64,000 nt of DNA from positions 14,104,583 to 14,168,582 of the forward strand of contig NC_079893.1 in NCBI RefSeq assembly GCF_024868665.1, given 5' to 3'. Source of the DNA: Triplophysa rosa. Taxonomy: Eukaryota > Chordata > Actinopteri > Cypriniformes > Nemacheilidae. The stretch's first letter is position 1, and every line of letters starts with the position of its first letter. Below, in pieces: positions 11,831 to 23,342 of the stretch. The notes under the pieces are model-generated. The model saw only the letters and a list, made by a program, of their open reading frames with translations, searched no databases and had not been told where the DNA came from. A program made the translations under genes and the position numbers.

Positions 11831-12942
11831 TAACATGCATGTATGTAGAGATGAGACAAACTACAGGAGCGAGGTGAGCCACCTGGCCAGGTGGTGCAGT
11901 GACAACAATCTCTCTCTGAATGTGGAGAAGACGAAGGAGATTGTTGTTGACTTCAGGAGAGTACACACTCAGCATGCTCCTCTGACTGTCAATGGTGCGA
12001 CTGTGAAGAGAGTGAGCAGCACCAAGTTCCTGTGGGTGCACATCACTGAGGATCTCTCCTGGACTAACAACACCGCAGCACTGGCCAAGAAAGCACAGCA
12101 GTGTCTCTACTTCCTCCGCAAACTGAGAAGAGCCCCATGAAGAGTCCCAGCCCCCATCATGTGCACCTTCTACAGAGGCACCATCGAGAGCCTTCTGACT
12201 AGCTGCATCACTGTATGGTATGGTGCCTGCAACACGTCCTGCCGCAAGACCCTCCAATGCATAATGAGAGCAGCTGAGAAGATCATTGGTGTCTCTCTCC
12301 CCCCTCCAGGACATTTATGGAACCCGTCTCACCCGCAAAGCCCTCTGCATTGCAGGTGATCCCACCCACCCGACACACAGCTTCTTTAGTCTGCTGCCAT
12401 CAGGGAGGAGACTGCGGAGTCTCCAGGCCAGGATTAGCAGACTAAAGAAGAGCTTCATCCACCAGGCAGTCAGGAAGCTAAACTCCCTCCCGACCCTGCC
12501 CCCCTCCCCTTTCTTGCCCCATGCACCACTGAACTCTGACCTCATCTGCAGGTCCTTCCACTCCCAACACCCCCCCACCACAACATACACTGACCCGCAC
12601 TAGTCACTTTATGCAGTCAACTACCTCTTCTGACAGGTTAAACAAAGCCTGCTCCCTTTGTTACTTTAAACAGACTAAGCTCTTTGCACTTCCTCACATC
12701 TGCACTGTTGTATATTTCACTGGTTTGCACTCTATCTGCCATTATCTTCTATTTTAAAATATCCCTGCTTGTAATAGTTGTATTTTACATATGTATATAT
12801 CTGTATTTATTTGTATTTTTTATATACATACTTTTATTGTGTATAGTGTCATTTGTATGCACCCGGGGTCTAAGATTCATGCAATTTATGTATGTACTGT
12901 ACATGTGGCAGAATTGACAATAAAGCAGACTTTGACCTTGAT
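11831..12942 (+). mobile_element. L2-like LINE, 3' fragment of the reverse transcriptase ORF and tail
   Basis: The reading frames encode the region after the reverse transcriptase core: HLARWCSDNNLSLNVEKTKE, then FLWVHITEDLSWTNN, KKAQQCLYFLRKLRRA, and after a stop near 12138 CITVWYGACN and FSLLPSGRRLRSL. The frame is broken at least twice. The fragment ends in a tail with TTGACAATAAAGCAGACTTT, typical of fish L2 3' ends. The 5' portion and endonuclease are absent, as is usual for a 5'-truncated LINE. Confidence 0.8.
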
Positions 12943-14489
12943 GTATGTTCTGTGAACATCTATGACATGGGAAGTTTCTAACGTCCGCTACATTGGCAAA
13001 TTGTCTGCCAATTGCTGTAAAACACTAAATACAATCAACCAACCAATGAAGCAGATTCAGAAGCTTATACTGTATATGGAGTTTGCACACAGCACAATCA
13101 CTAGAGTTTTTTATGTAATTCTTGCTTCAAAAGCTAGCTATTTCGTCAGAAAATTGGCCAGTGCCACTGAAATACAAGGTTTTTTGTCATAGTGTGAGAC
13201 ATATACTAATCAAAATATTTAGATTATTTTTCACAATGGCAGTCATGTGAAAATTGTTTTATACAAATTTCATTTATGCTCTACTTTATGACACTGACTG
13301 TTTACTGTAATATACAAAAATGTTACAAAGCTTACAGTAGGTAAAGATTTACTGTGCACAACCAGTGTGTAGTACACAGAAAAAGTGTTTTAACACCCAC
13401 ACTTTTCCCGGTGAGAGGGTAAAAACACCCACACTTTTTCTGCAGTTTTCCACAGTTTTGCACAAACGCCTTACAGCAGTCGCTCCTCCGTTTCTCTGGC
13501 CGCTCTGTGTCTGCGCTCGCTGCAGCTGCCTCCTCTCCCCTCCCTCTCAAACATGACACCGGCTTTGAGTGTGACCGGCTGATGGTTGGCTGTTCTGCCT
13601 TTAGTTCCGCCTCTCTTGATGTGTTAGATTTATCGGTCAGCTCGTGCTGAGGAGGCGGGAACTTATGGTTATGGTTATTTACATCTCCCTTTTCCAGGTA
13701 CTTTGAATGAGTGTTTATGCTTTCGAGGTTTTTAAATAATCTTGATATGTGTTTGGGAAGATGTTCTGTTTATGTTTTGTTGACATGTCGAGTGATTTCT
13801 GTATTATATTTCGTTTTTTAGACTAATGCTAATTGCTAATTGGGATATTGTTCAGCAGCTAGCTAAATTCAATTATGTATGTGGCACGCAATGTACTGTA
13901 TAAAGTAATTGTGATGAAGAAGGCAGGGAATTGACGAGGAGGAGGGACAAATTGTCATTGTTAAGCAGTGTATTTATGGGTTTATTGCCAGTGCAATTGA
14001 TTTTGATATTTTGAGCATTGTTTGTTGATTAGCTGAATACTTTTGTGGATACTTACCTGTTGTGTTTGATTGTAACCTGTTGAGGAGAAAAAAGTGAGAA
14101 ATGATGTCATTGTTTGCATACCTGTTGAAGAACTATGAAAGAAAAGTGTATATTATTTTAATGTTTAAAAACAGTAAATTGTTACATTATTTATACCACC
14201 AGAGAAAAGGCTTTGTGTGAGCGTTTTTCTTTTATATCTCCCCTTTTCAAGGCGCAAGTAAGCAAAATTTAGCAGTCTCAGTCACAGTCCTGTCAGACCC
14301 ATGTCACTATCAAGCTTACCACCGAGTGTGTTTTTATACTTTTCTAGTATCACTCATTTAAATGGGAAGCTTTTTATATCTTGTACGTTATACCTTTTGT
14401 ACCCTTCTGTCATTGTATTAATCGTTTTTATTGTTAACAAACAAACCACATCCATCCCCCGCACTTTTGAAAAGCTTGCTACGCCCCTG
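12943..14489. repeat. Long-TIR family interior copy followed by unassigned sequence
   Basis: 13080-13350 matches 14581-14830 in the same orientation and 7970-8160 inverted. From about 13360 to 14480 there is another insert, starting near two copies of ACACCCACACTTTT about 40 bp apart, with no reading frame of interest. Confidence 0.45.

Positions 14490-14580
<91 letters not shown>
14489..14580 (+). repeat. (GATA)n microsatellite
   Basis: About 23 uninterrupted GATA units. Purity over this length suggests an active, probably polymorphic locus. Confidence 0.97.
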
Positions 14581-15396
14581 TAGTTTTTGTTTCAAAAGCT
14601 AGCTATTTTGTCAGACAATTGGCCAGTGCCACCAAAATAGAAAGTGTTTTATTATCATGTGAGCCGTACTAATCAAAATGTTTAGATTCTTTTTCACAAT
14701 GGCAACATGGGAAAATTATTGTTATATACAAATTTCCTTTATGCTCTACTTTATGACACTGACTTTTTACTGTAATCCAAGAAAATGTTATAAAGCTTAC
14801 AGTAGGTAAAGATTTACTGGGAATAATCAGTACTTTAGTAGGAAAAAATGATAACATAGATTTATTTGTGTGTGTAAATGTGTTTTGCAAACTGAAAAAT
14901 TAGCTATTTTATTTTTACAGTAAACGTTTTATACACGTTTCTGTAAACAACATGTTACACAAAATGACATCCATGAAAATCTCCTTGAGTGGCGTAAGGA
15001 TCCCCTACAGTGATCACTACCTGTAATGTCTTCACAAGCAGCATTCATGGCATCTAACGGAGACATAGATTTTGATAACTGTATGGATCATTTTGCACTT
15101 AATGGTTCACATGATGAAAGAATGTTCAGAAGTTTTGAAGAGATTGACAGTTTCACTGAGAATCAGCTAATCCGTTTTGATCAACAAGCTATATGCTTTT
15201 AGTTATTGTGCATATTGTTGAGAATTATACATAACCTTTTGCACACATGTGCCAAAACACATGCAATTTGCCTAAATTAATAAGAAACTCAAGTCTGACG
15301 TGAAAAAGAAACTATCTGTTCAGAGATCCAAACTTCTTGTTTTGAGAAAAAAAAGTCTCATTCGAGAAATGAGCCAAAGTGATTGAGAAAAACTCT

Positions 15397-15899
15397 AATA
15401 CACATAGAACTCAGTCTGGCACATTCGTCATGCATATCTTTAACAAAACAAAACAAAAAACAGACATCTTTAAAATGGTGCAGCACAGGGATAAAAATTG
15501 TGACAGATGTAAAAGAGATGGTGTAAAAAGTGATACTGTGGAGGCAGTAACAGGCTGTTCATCCATGTCATGCCACAAGGTGGCAGGAGCAGAGAACAAA
15601 TTGCTAGGCAGGTTTGCAGTTTTTTATTTAATAATAATTTTGCTCTGAAATAGCTTTAAATAAATGTAAACGACTTAGCTTTTCTTTATAACTTTTATTT
15701 TGTAAATCAAGCATTTAGCATGGATTTGCCAGCCAATGACCTTCATGCGTTTTCCTTGAAAAAACTTTTTTCCCCTAACTTTTTTACACTTTTAGAATAA
15801 CTACAGAACTATGTTCTTTTATTGCAAAGGTACATAAAAATCAAACAGAAAAGACTAGTTACACAAAATGTAAAATGCATTAGTATCACTTAAAAGAAA
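15397..15899. other. Intergenic sequence, nothing recognised
   Basis: Short chance frames only; I see no exon, RNA gene or repeat boundary here. Confidence 0.4.
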
Positions 15900-16851
15900 A
15901 AACTCTGTATATCTCCCTATTATGTCCCAATTGGAAATACTTTCCACACAAGACCGTCCCAGTAAAGGACGAATCAATCAATTTTATAATATTCTTGTAG
16001 AGAACCTAAAAGTAAGTTCTGAAAATAAAAGATTAGCATGGACACAAGATATGAATAAAGATATTTCACAGGTTGATTGGGGTACAATTTGCGTAAGGGC
16101 ACAAACACAAACACAAACTATAAACACTCGGTTGAGACTTCTACAGTATAATTGGGTAATGAGAACTTATTTGACCCCTGTTAAACTGGACAAATTTAAC
16201 CCTAATATCCCAGACCTTTGTTTTAAATGTAATAAATTTAAGGGGACATTATTTCACTGTGTGTGGGAATGCATAGAAATGCAGAAATTTTGGGATGGGG
16301 ACATGGGTAATTAAATATATCTCACAGTTCACATCGGAACCAATCCCTTTATGCCCGGAATTGTGTATATTGAGTATTTACGCAGTTGGCTGCTCCCTGT
16401 CTAATAAAGAAAAAACACTGCTTGATCTACAGTATGTTTACTACAAGCCAGATGCTCTATAGCGTTATATTGGAAAAATACTAATTGTCCTTCCCTAGAA
16501 ATATGGTTAAAGAATTTAATATCATGTCTGGCTCTCGAAAAACGTACATATTTAACAAAGAAAAAACTTTATTTTTATTTTTATAACTAAATTTTATGAT
16601 ATCTGGGAGATGTTTTTGGATTTTGTTAAGGACGGAAATATTGAAGAAGTACTTGATGTGTGAAGGTTTCATATAAGTTTAATGTTTATAATATAAAGGG
16701 TATAATAAACTGGGGTAAATATACATATCTACTTTGCTAATCTGCTGAGGGTTTTGAGGTAAAGGGATGGGTTGTAATGTCTGTATTGTTTGCTTGTTTT
16801 TCTTCTTCTCTGTGTTAAAATCTAATAAAAACATGTTATACAAAAAAAAAA
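15900..16851 (+). mobile_element. L1-clade LINE, 3' fragment
   Basis: A frame at 15922-16314 encodes NTRLRLLQYNWVMRTYLTP and FNPNIPDLCFKCNKFKGTLF followed by HCVWEC, the region towards the C-terminus of ORF2 in fish L1-type LINEs that carries a Cys/His motif. The frame stops at 16312 and later sequence continues in broken frames. It ends in AATAAAAACATGTTATAC and an A-run near 16842-16851, the expected poly(A) tail. It is 5'-truncated. Confidence 0.75.
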
Positions 16852-17565
16852 GGCCGACTGGGGCCTGTAGTCTGTAGGTCGTTGCCAACCTGATAACATA
16901 GCAGAGCAATTCCATGCAAATATCTACCTAAAGATGGGTTATTATTATTTTCACCATACTGATAGTTTAGAGGTCAGATGTCAATATTTGGTGTGTGTGT
17001 GTGTGTGTGTGTAGTCAGGCAAGTGAATTGTCACATCCATAATGGAATTGTCACATCCATAACGGTCCATATTCATGGGCACTTGAAAATTAAAATAAAA
17101 TAACTATTTTGTGGTCTATGATTTCCTGCTTCATTTGTTGGGTATTATTTCATCTGTTTTCATTTACAGAAAACCTACAAAGCACGTTGTCTTTCAAAAA
17201 AACATTTTTTGTCACATCCATAACACATAGATTTTTTAATAGATTTTTTTTGTTTAAAAACTGGTGCATTTTCTGATGCCTGAACTCTATCAGCATGCAT
17301 TGGTAGTCTCTGAGAAGTTTTGACTGAAAATGTCACATCCATAACGTTGGAATTGCCCAGCATTTTTAATGAATGCTCTGCATAAACATGATAGAGACCT
17401 GATGTTTACATATAATCTTACAACAGAGTCATTTGTTTGCTTTTCTAAACAGAGAAATGACTGATGGATATGGAGCAGGTATCACATGGTGTAATGCACG
17501 TAAATGTCAATTCCCTTATCTAGATGCAGTTTCCTTACTTCCTGTAAGGTTTAACATGACATCAT
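16852..17565 (+). repeat. Unassigned stretch with dispersed TGTCACATCCATAA copies and a GT repeat
   Basis: A (GT)n run lies at about 16990-17012. The 14-mer TGTCACATCCATAA occurs at 17029, 17049, 17210 and 17331, the first two in 20-bp tandem. No gene is seen. Confidence 0.6.
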
Positions 17566-17843
17566 GCTATTGTCATATTGCGTCAAGCCCAGCAGAGGGA
17601 GCCAAACAGGACAGGAGCTCCCACAGCCACACTCTGATTACCTTCTCATCAATGGACATTGAGAGCACCTGTGTTTCTTATTTGTGTGCCTATATTAGGC
17701 CAACATTTGCTTCACTCTATGCTCAGCCTTGATGTTTGGTTGTAAAATTTAGAGACCTGTAGCTAACTACCGATGTGGTCTATGTTAACCTGTGTCTATT
17801 TTGCCTTCCGGGATTTTTGCATTGGATACTTATCCTTTGCAAG

Positions 17844-18449
17844 TAGTGATGGCGAGATGAAGCCTCATGAAGCATTGACGCTTTTCAGCCAAGTGGTTCA
17901 CAAAAGGGTTCATTTCTCGAGGCTTCATTTGCTCACAATACCATCTGGTGGCCAAGGAGTGTAAAACAGGCAGATACATTACAGATGTGCCTGATGTGGT
18001 CTGTGATGCACTGTATTTTGCACCAGTATTTTGGATCAAACCCACAACCTTGCGTTGTTAACGCAATGCTCTTACCACTGAGCTACAGGAAAGTTGTATA
18101 ACATAAATGTGTAATTAACTTACTGGCTTGAAATAAATGTGTGCAAATCAATTATTTGGTCATAATAGGCAGAAGGGGCAATATTATTATTGTAAAACTG
18201 GAAAGTGTCTGGGTTTAACTGGGTAGAGGGCAGTGAATGTGCTTGTGGTTCTTGGTTTATATAGCTGTCAAACTGTCGCGGCAAGATTCGAACCGCTTAC
18301 TGAACCACTCGGGCGGAAGCGAGGCTTCAGACGTCATCTATGACGTCATTGGTCTAAAGCGATACTAGCCTCGATATGCGCTTCACTGAAAGCTTCCAGG
18401 ATTTCTCGACACACGCTCCGAAGCCTCGGCTCAGAACGTAACATCACTA
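17844..18449. mobile_element. Non-autonomous hAT element inside the 5' LTR
   Basis: Tips TAGTGATG and CATCACTA are flanked by the 8-bp duplication TTTGCAAG (17836-17843) and TTTGTAAG (18450-18457), one mismatch. The 3' LTR shows the empty site. The length is 606 bp and it has no coding frame. Eight-base duplications with TAG-type tips are diagnostic of hAT. It carries a tRNA-like segment on its minus strand. Confidence 0.9.
18030..18091 (-). repeat. tRNA-derived SINE head (not a functional tRNA gene)
   Basis: The minus strand reads TAGCTCAGTGGTAAGAGC (A box and D arm), a stem-loop with loop TTAACAA, then GGTTGTGGGTTTGATCC (T arm and B box). The acceptor stem does not close, so this is the head of a tRNA-derived SINE or a tRNA pseudogene within the hAT element. 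Confidence 0.65.
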
Positions 18450-18622
18450 TTTGTAAGGAATTATCATTTATGCCTTTTCCTCCTTGTTTGGAATTATCTT
18501 TCATGGATTTTTGTGAGCAACCCAGGATTTACTTTTGTTCTCTGAGAGATAACCAGTAAAGACTATTACTATTTCACCTCTACACCGTCTCTTGTGAGTT
18601 TCTGCAACATAGGTTCACAAAC

Positions 18623-18693
18623 CTCAGCTGGTCTAGTGGTTAGTGCATACAGTTTTCCACGACACGACCTGGGTTCGAGGCCCGGCCGTGACA
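18623..18693 (+). repeat. tRNA-like segment at the end of the 5' LTR
   Basis: TGGTCTAGTGGTTAG at 18629-18643 matches an A box and GGTTCGAGG at 18672-18680 a B box, with tRNA-like spacing. The same segment ends the 3' LTR at 23267-23337, so it was part of the element before insertion. Confidence 0.6.
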
Positions 18694-18745
18694 GCAAGAC
18701 TGAGCCTTTAATAAGATACCAAGATACCAGCACCCCAACGCTACG

Positions 18746-19452
18746 ATGGGAGATCAACTGCGTGTAAAGGCTTCTTGACCCAGGTATCGCTCATCTTTGA
18801 GCTAAAACCCTCTGCCTTTCCTTCTGAGAAAGCCAAGATCGCATACATCATCTCCCTCCTGAGTGATCGTGCCCTGGATTGGGCCTCAACCTTGTGGAGA
18901 CAGAAGTCTCCCATTTGTGCGAATCTCAAGACTTTCACAGACACACTTGAACAGGTGTTTGAGCATCCAGTCAGTGGTCGTGAGGCAGCAAGGAGACTCC
19001 TTGATCTACACCAGGGGCATCAACCCGTGGCTGATTACGCTATTGACTTTCGTACGCTAGCCTCAGAGAGCAAGTGGGATTCAGAGGCCCTCCTATAAAC
19101 CTTTTACCACGGTCTCTCCGAAGAAGTGAAGGATGAGTTGGCCAGTAGGTCTTGGGGTACCGACTTGGAGGAGCTCATAACCTTGGCCATCTGTATTGAC
19201 AGCAGAATTCGTGAGAGGAGGAGGGAACGCGCAACATCGCAAGGTACACCTATCGTGTTTCATTCAGATGCCCCCAAGAGATTTTCCTCCACCCAACAAA
19301 CGGAGGAGGAACCAATGCAACTGGGCAGGACTCGAGTGTCACGGAGAGAGAAAGAAAGACGTCTCAGAGAGGGTTGTTGCTTCTATTGTGGGGGATCTGG
19401 TCATATGCGCATCTCTTGTCCCGAACTAGCGCTAAAAACCAAAGCTTGTTAG
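18746..19452 (+). pseudogene. Gypsy gag (degenerate)
   Basis: The structural capsid-nucleocapsid protein of the element. The frame starting at 18775 encodes an RDLDWAS-like capsid helix region (DRALDWASTLWR) and, near its end, a CCHC zinc knuckle ([14 protein letters not shown]). An in-frame TAA at 19096-19098 interrupts it. The N-terminal part typical of this group appears to be missing: the candidate ATG at 18746 is out of frame with the rest. It ends at a TAG at 19450-19452. Confidence 0.8.
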
Positions 19453-22400
19453 GGAGTGCGGGGTCCCTAGCAAGCGGAACTGCCCCGAGTAACACTCCCA
19501 CGTTCCCGCTTACTCTTGACAGCTAGTCTGGCCTGGGGCGATACTAGGAGAGACATGATATTGTTAAAAGCATTTGTGGACTCAGGGGCAGCAGACAATT
19601 TTTTTAGACATTGAACTAGCACGGAGGATGTGCATTCCATATGAAACTTGTACCTCCCCTTGGAAAGTGGAGGCCCTGGATGGTAGACCCATAGGCCCAG
19701 GAATAATCCAGTATAAGACTGTTCCCCTGCAAATGACCATTAATTCTATGCACTGTGAGACAATTTCTTTTTTTTCTCATTGAATCTCCTAGAGAACCTC
19801 TGATTTTAGGTTACCCCTGGCTACGACTGCACAACCCGCAATTCTCTTGGACCTCTGGCACACTAGTAAAATGGAGTTCGACCTGTGAGGCCTCCTGCTT
19901 TTCCTCAGACTTCGGCCAAGCAAGCAGCGGAGGACTCTTGGCAGCCGTCGAGGATGTGAGTCAGCAAAACCACCCACCAGAGATCACACACATACCACCT
20001 GAATATGCTGATTTAAAGGAAGTCTTTAGCAAACAACGTGCAACCAAGCTACCTCCCCACAGATCGTACGACTGTGCTATTGAACTCTTCCCTGGCACAC
20101 TTCCCCCTAGAACACACCTATACTCTCTCTCTGCCCCAGAAACTAAGGCCATGAATGAATACATCCGAGAAGCGTTGAAGAATAATTTCATTCGCCCCTC
20201 CACCTCACCAGCCAGTGCTGGTTTCTTTTTGTAACTAAGAAAGAGGGAAGCCTCAGACCATGCATTGACTACCGTGGCCTTAATAAGATAACTATTAAGA
20301 ATCACTATCCTCTCCCACTCATGTCATCTGCATTCCAACTGCTTCAAAAGGCCAGAGTTTTCTCTAAACTAGATCTACGGAGTGCGTACAACCTGGTGTG
20401 TGTAAAAGAAGGGGATGAATGGAAACTGCTTTCAGTACCTCCAATGGACACTGGGAATACCAGGTGATGCCTTTTGGTTTGGCTAATGCCCCAGCAGTAT
20501 TTCAGACCCTCATTAATGATGTTTTGAGAGAAATGTTGAACCAGTTTGTATTTGTCTATCTAGATGACATATTAATCTTCTCAAATTCCCTACAAGAGCA
20601 CATTCTTCATGTTCGACAGGTCCTGCAGAGACTACTGGAGAATCAACTCTTTGTCAAACTTGAGAAATGTGAATTTCATGTGTCCCAAGTCTCTTTCTTA
20701 GGCTATGAGATCTCCCAAGATGGTATCCAGATGGAACCCAGAAAGGTATCTGCCATCATGGACTGGCCCTTACCCAAAACCTTGAAACAGGTACAGAGAT
20801 TTCTTGGCTTTGCCAATTTTTATAGAAAGTTCATTAGAAATTTCAGCACTGTCGCATCACCCATTTGAACCCTCAGTAAGGGATCACCCACTCGAATCCA
20901 CTGGACAGAAGAAGCATTCAAGTGTTTCGACACATTAAAGAAGCTGTTCTGCTCTGCACCCATCTTGGCACACCCAGACCCTGAAATGTCGTTTATCGTG
21001 GAAGTGGACGCATCTGAAATGGCAGTTGGAGCGGTGCTCTCTCAGAGGTCAATCGCAGATAACAAAGTTAATCCGTGTTCATTCTTTTCCAGAAGGCTGT
21101 CGGTGGCGGAGAGGAACTATGATGTGGGCAACCGGGAACTCCTAGCAGTAAAGCTTGCTCTCGAGGAGTGGCGGAATTGGCTCGAGGGAGCAAAACACCC
21201 TTTTGTCCTGTAGACGGACCACAAAAACTTGGTTTATTTACAACAAGCGAAACATCTTAACCCTCGACAGGCCAGATGGTCTCTATTTTTTACTCGTTTT
21301 AATTTTGTGATCTCTTACAGACCAGGCTCGAAGAACATTAAGGCGGATGCACTGTCACGGCAGTATGATTCTTCCCAGAGAGACAGCTCCCCGGAGTTTA
21401 TAATTCCTAGAGGACACATCCTAGCCCCAGCCCGCCGCTCCATTGAAGACACTGTGCGAGAGGCCCTACAGGGGGTAAGTGCCCCTGACGGGGTCCCACC
21501 AGGAGCCCTGTTTGTCCCCAAGCAAACAAGGGCTGAGGTCCTCCAGTGGGGACATGCTTCCCATCTCGCTGCCCATTCAGGAACAGATAGGACCCTAGAC
21601 TTTATTCGCAGATGCTTCTGGTGGCCAGAGATATCCAAAGACATCAGATCTTTCGTTCTAGCCTGCTCAGTGTGTGCTAGACAGAAATCCTCCAACCAGC
21701 GCTCGGCTGGCCAATTACACCCATTGCTCATCCCACGACGACCCTGGTCCCACATTTCCATGGACTTTATCACTGGTTTGCCGATGTCGGAAGGCAACAC
21801 AGCGGTTCTGGTGGTGGTTGACCGCTTTTCTAAAGCTGCACACTTCACCCCGGTACCTAAACTTCCCTCTGCTAAAGAGGCTGCCGAAATAATCCTTCAA
21901 CAGGTAGTAAGGATTCATGGAATCTCCTCGGACATTGTCTCCGACCGCGGCCCCCAGTTTGTCTCGTTATTGGAAAGCATTCTGGTCTCTGTTTGGTTCT
22001 TCTGTTAGTCTCTCCTCAGGTTTTCATCCCCAGTCTAATGGCCAGACAGAACAGGTCAACCAGGAGCTAGAGAAATACCTTCATTGCTTCACTTCTCATC
22101 AGTCATCCTCCTGGAGCCGTTTCCTGATCTGGGCAGAACTGGCCCACAACACCTTACGCAGCTCATCCACCGGCATATCCCCCTTCAAGTGCCAGTTTGG
22201 ATTTGACCCACCATTATTCTTCAGTCAGGAAAGAGAGGTGGGAGTTCCCAGTGCAGAGAGATTCGTGGATAGGTGCAGAGCAACTTGGAGAAGGGCCCAT
22301 ATAGCCCTGAAACATGCCGCCACTAGCTATAAGAAGTATGCTGACAAGAAAAGGAGAAGGGTTCCCCTCTACAAAATTGGACAAAAGGTCTGGCTATCAA

Positions 22401-22793
22401 CTAAGGACCTACCATTGAAAATTGAATCCAAAAAACTTGCCCCTAGATTTATTGGTCCTTTTAAAATCATCAGACGCATCAACCCGGGCACATACCAGCT
22501 TCTCCTACCAAGATCGATGCGAGTAAGACCTACCTTCCATGTTTCCCTATTGAAACCTGTACTTACCTCTCCCTTGTCTCCTCCAGTGCCGGCCCCTCCT
22601 CTCCCTCGCATCATCGAAGGTGGTCCAACATATACGGTACGGAGATTGCTAGATTCCAGACAACGGGGCCGTGGCCTTCTGTATCTAGTCGATTGGGAGA
22701 GATACGGTCCTGAGGAGCACTCATGGGTGCCCACACGGCACATTCTCGACCCAGACTTGATCAGAACTTTCCATCCCCTGTACCCAGACCGCC
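19453..22793 (+). pseudogene. Gypsy pol: protease, reverse transcriptase, RNase H, integrase, chromodomain (degenerate)
   Basis: The protease motif FVDSGAADN lies near 19574. The reverse transcriptase runs from about 19980 to 20870 with the YLDD catalytic motif near 20560. RNase H begins with EVDAS near 21000. The integrase zinc-binding H-H-C-C region is at about 21550-21690, with catalytic-core motifs MDFITG and SDRGPQF near 21760 and 21940. A chromodomain follows at about 22620-22790 ([22 protein letters not shown]). Breaks: a frameshift after the protease motif, a frameshift near 20225 in the reverse transcriptase, stops at 20866-20868 and 21211-21213, and a frameshift near 21965 in the integrase. 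The order protease-RT-RH-IN is Ty3/Gypsy. Confidence 0.9.
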
Positions 22794-22830
22794 CTGGGCC
22801 GCCAGGAGTTGGCCATAGAGGAGGGGGCCC

Positions 22831-23337
22831 TGTCATATTGCGTCAAGCCCAGCAGAGGGAGCCAAACAGGACAGGAGCTCCCACAGCGACACTGATTACC
22901 TTCTCATCAATGGAAATTGAGAGCACCTGTGTTTCTTATTTGTGTGCCTATATTAGGCCAACATTTGCTTCACTCTATGCTCAGTCTTGATGTTTGGTTG
23001 TAGAACTTAGAGACCTGTAGCTAACTACCGATGTGGTCTATGTTAACCTGTGTCTATTTTGCATTCTGGGATTTTTGCCATGGATACTTACCCTTTGTAA
23101 GGAATTATCATTTATGCCTTTTCCTCCTTGTTTGGAATTATCTTTCATGGATTTTTGTGAGCAACCCAGGATTTACTTTTGTTCTCTGAGAGATAACCAG
23201 TAAAGACTATTCCTATTTTACCTCTACACCGTCTCTTGTGAGTTTCTGCAACATGGGTTCACAAACCTCAGCTGGTCTAGTGGTTAGTGCATACAGTTTT
23301 ACACGACACGACCTGGGTTCGAGGCACGGCCGTGACA
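22831..23337 (+). repeat. 3' LTR of the Gypsy element
   Basis: 507 bp, TGTCA...TGACA, uninterrupted; compare the 5' LTR. It is followed directly by the target duplication GCTAT. Confidence 0.95.
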
Positions 23338-23342
23338 GCTAT

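Larger units (their letters stand above)
10697..15396. mobile_element. Composite of long-TIR family ends enclosing other insertions
   Basis: The left end at 10697-10850 and the right end at 15240-15396 are inverted copies over about 150 bp: both contain TTTGGCTCATTTCTC, a CTCTGAACAG motif, GACTTGAGTTTCTTATT and a block ending TGTGTTTTGGCAC. Between them lie an LTR-like stretch, an L2 fragment, a GATA microsatellite, and two direct copies of the family interior (13080-13350 and 14581-14830). The simplest reading is one or two copies of the element that received later insertions. Boundaries are approximate and no transposase is seen. Confidence 0.5.
17571..18693 (+). repeat. 5' LTR of the Gypsy element (interrupted)
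   Basis: It aligns end to end with the 507-bp 3' LTR once the 606-bp insertion and its duplicated 8 bp are set aside. Its last 70 bases contain tRNA-like promoter boxes. Confidence 0.93.
17566..23342 (+). mobile_element. Gypsy-type LTR retrotransposon with chromodomain (decayed, near full length)
   Basis: Flanked by the 5-bp duplication GCTAT at 17566-17570 and 23338-23342. The 5' LTR is 17571-18693 (split by a hAT insertion) and the 3' LTR 22831-23337; both start TGTCA and end TGACA. A polypurine stretch (GAGGAGGGGGCCC) precedes the 3' LTR. Gag, protease, reverse transcriptase, RNase H, integrase and a C-terminal chromodomain follow in Ty3/Gypsy order. By eye the two LTRs differ at roughly 15 substitutions over about 505 bases, so insertion was not very recent. 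Several stops and frameshifts make it non-autonomous. Gene order and chromodomain place it among chromodomain-bearing Gypsy elements. Confidence 0.93.

Noticed and set aside
11076..12140. Open frame of 354 codons
   Set aside because: It runs through the 38-bp tandem repeats and then into an L2 reverse transcriptase fragment; a chance fusion, not a gene.
14489..14580. CRISPR-like regular array
   Set aside because: A pure GATA microsatellite with no spacers; the organism is a vertebrate.
18030..18091. tRNA gene on the minus strand
   Set aside because: A and B boxes and an anticodon arm are present, but the acceptor stem does not pair and it sits inside a hAT element; it is SINE-derived.
21315..21848. 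Open frame of 177 codons on the minus strand
   Set aside because: Antisense shadow of the Gypsy integrase region.
22369..22836. Open frame of 155 codons on the minus strand
   Set aside because: Antisense shadow of the Gypsy integrase C-terminus and chromodomain.
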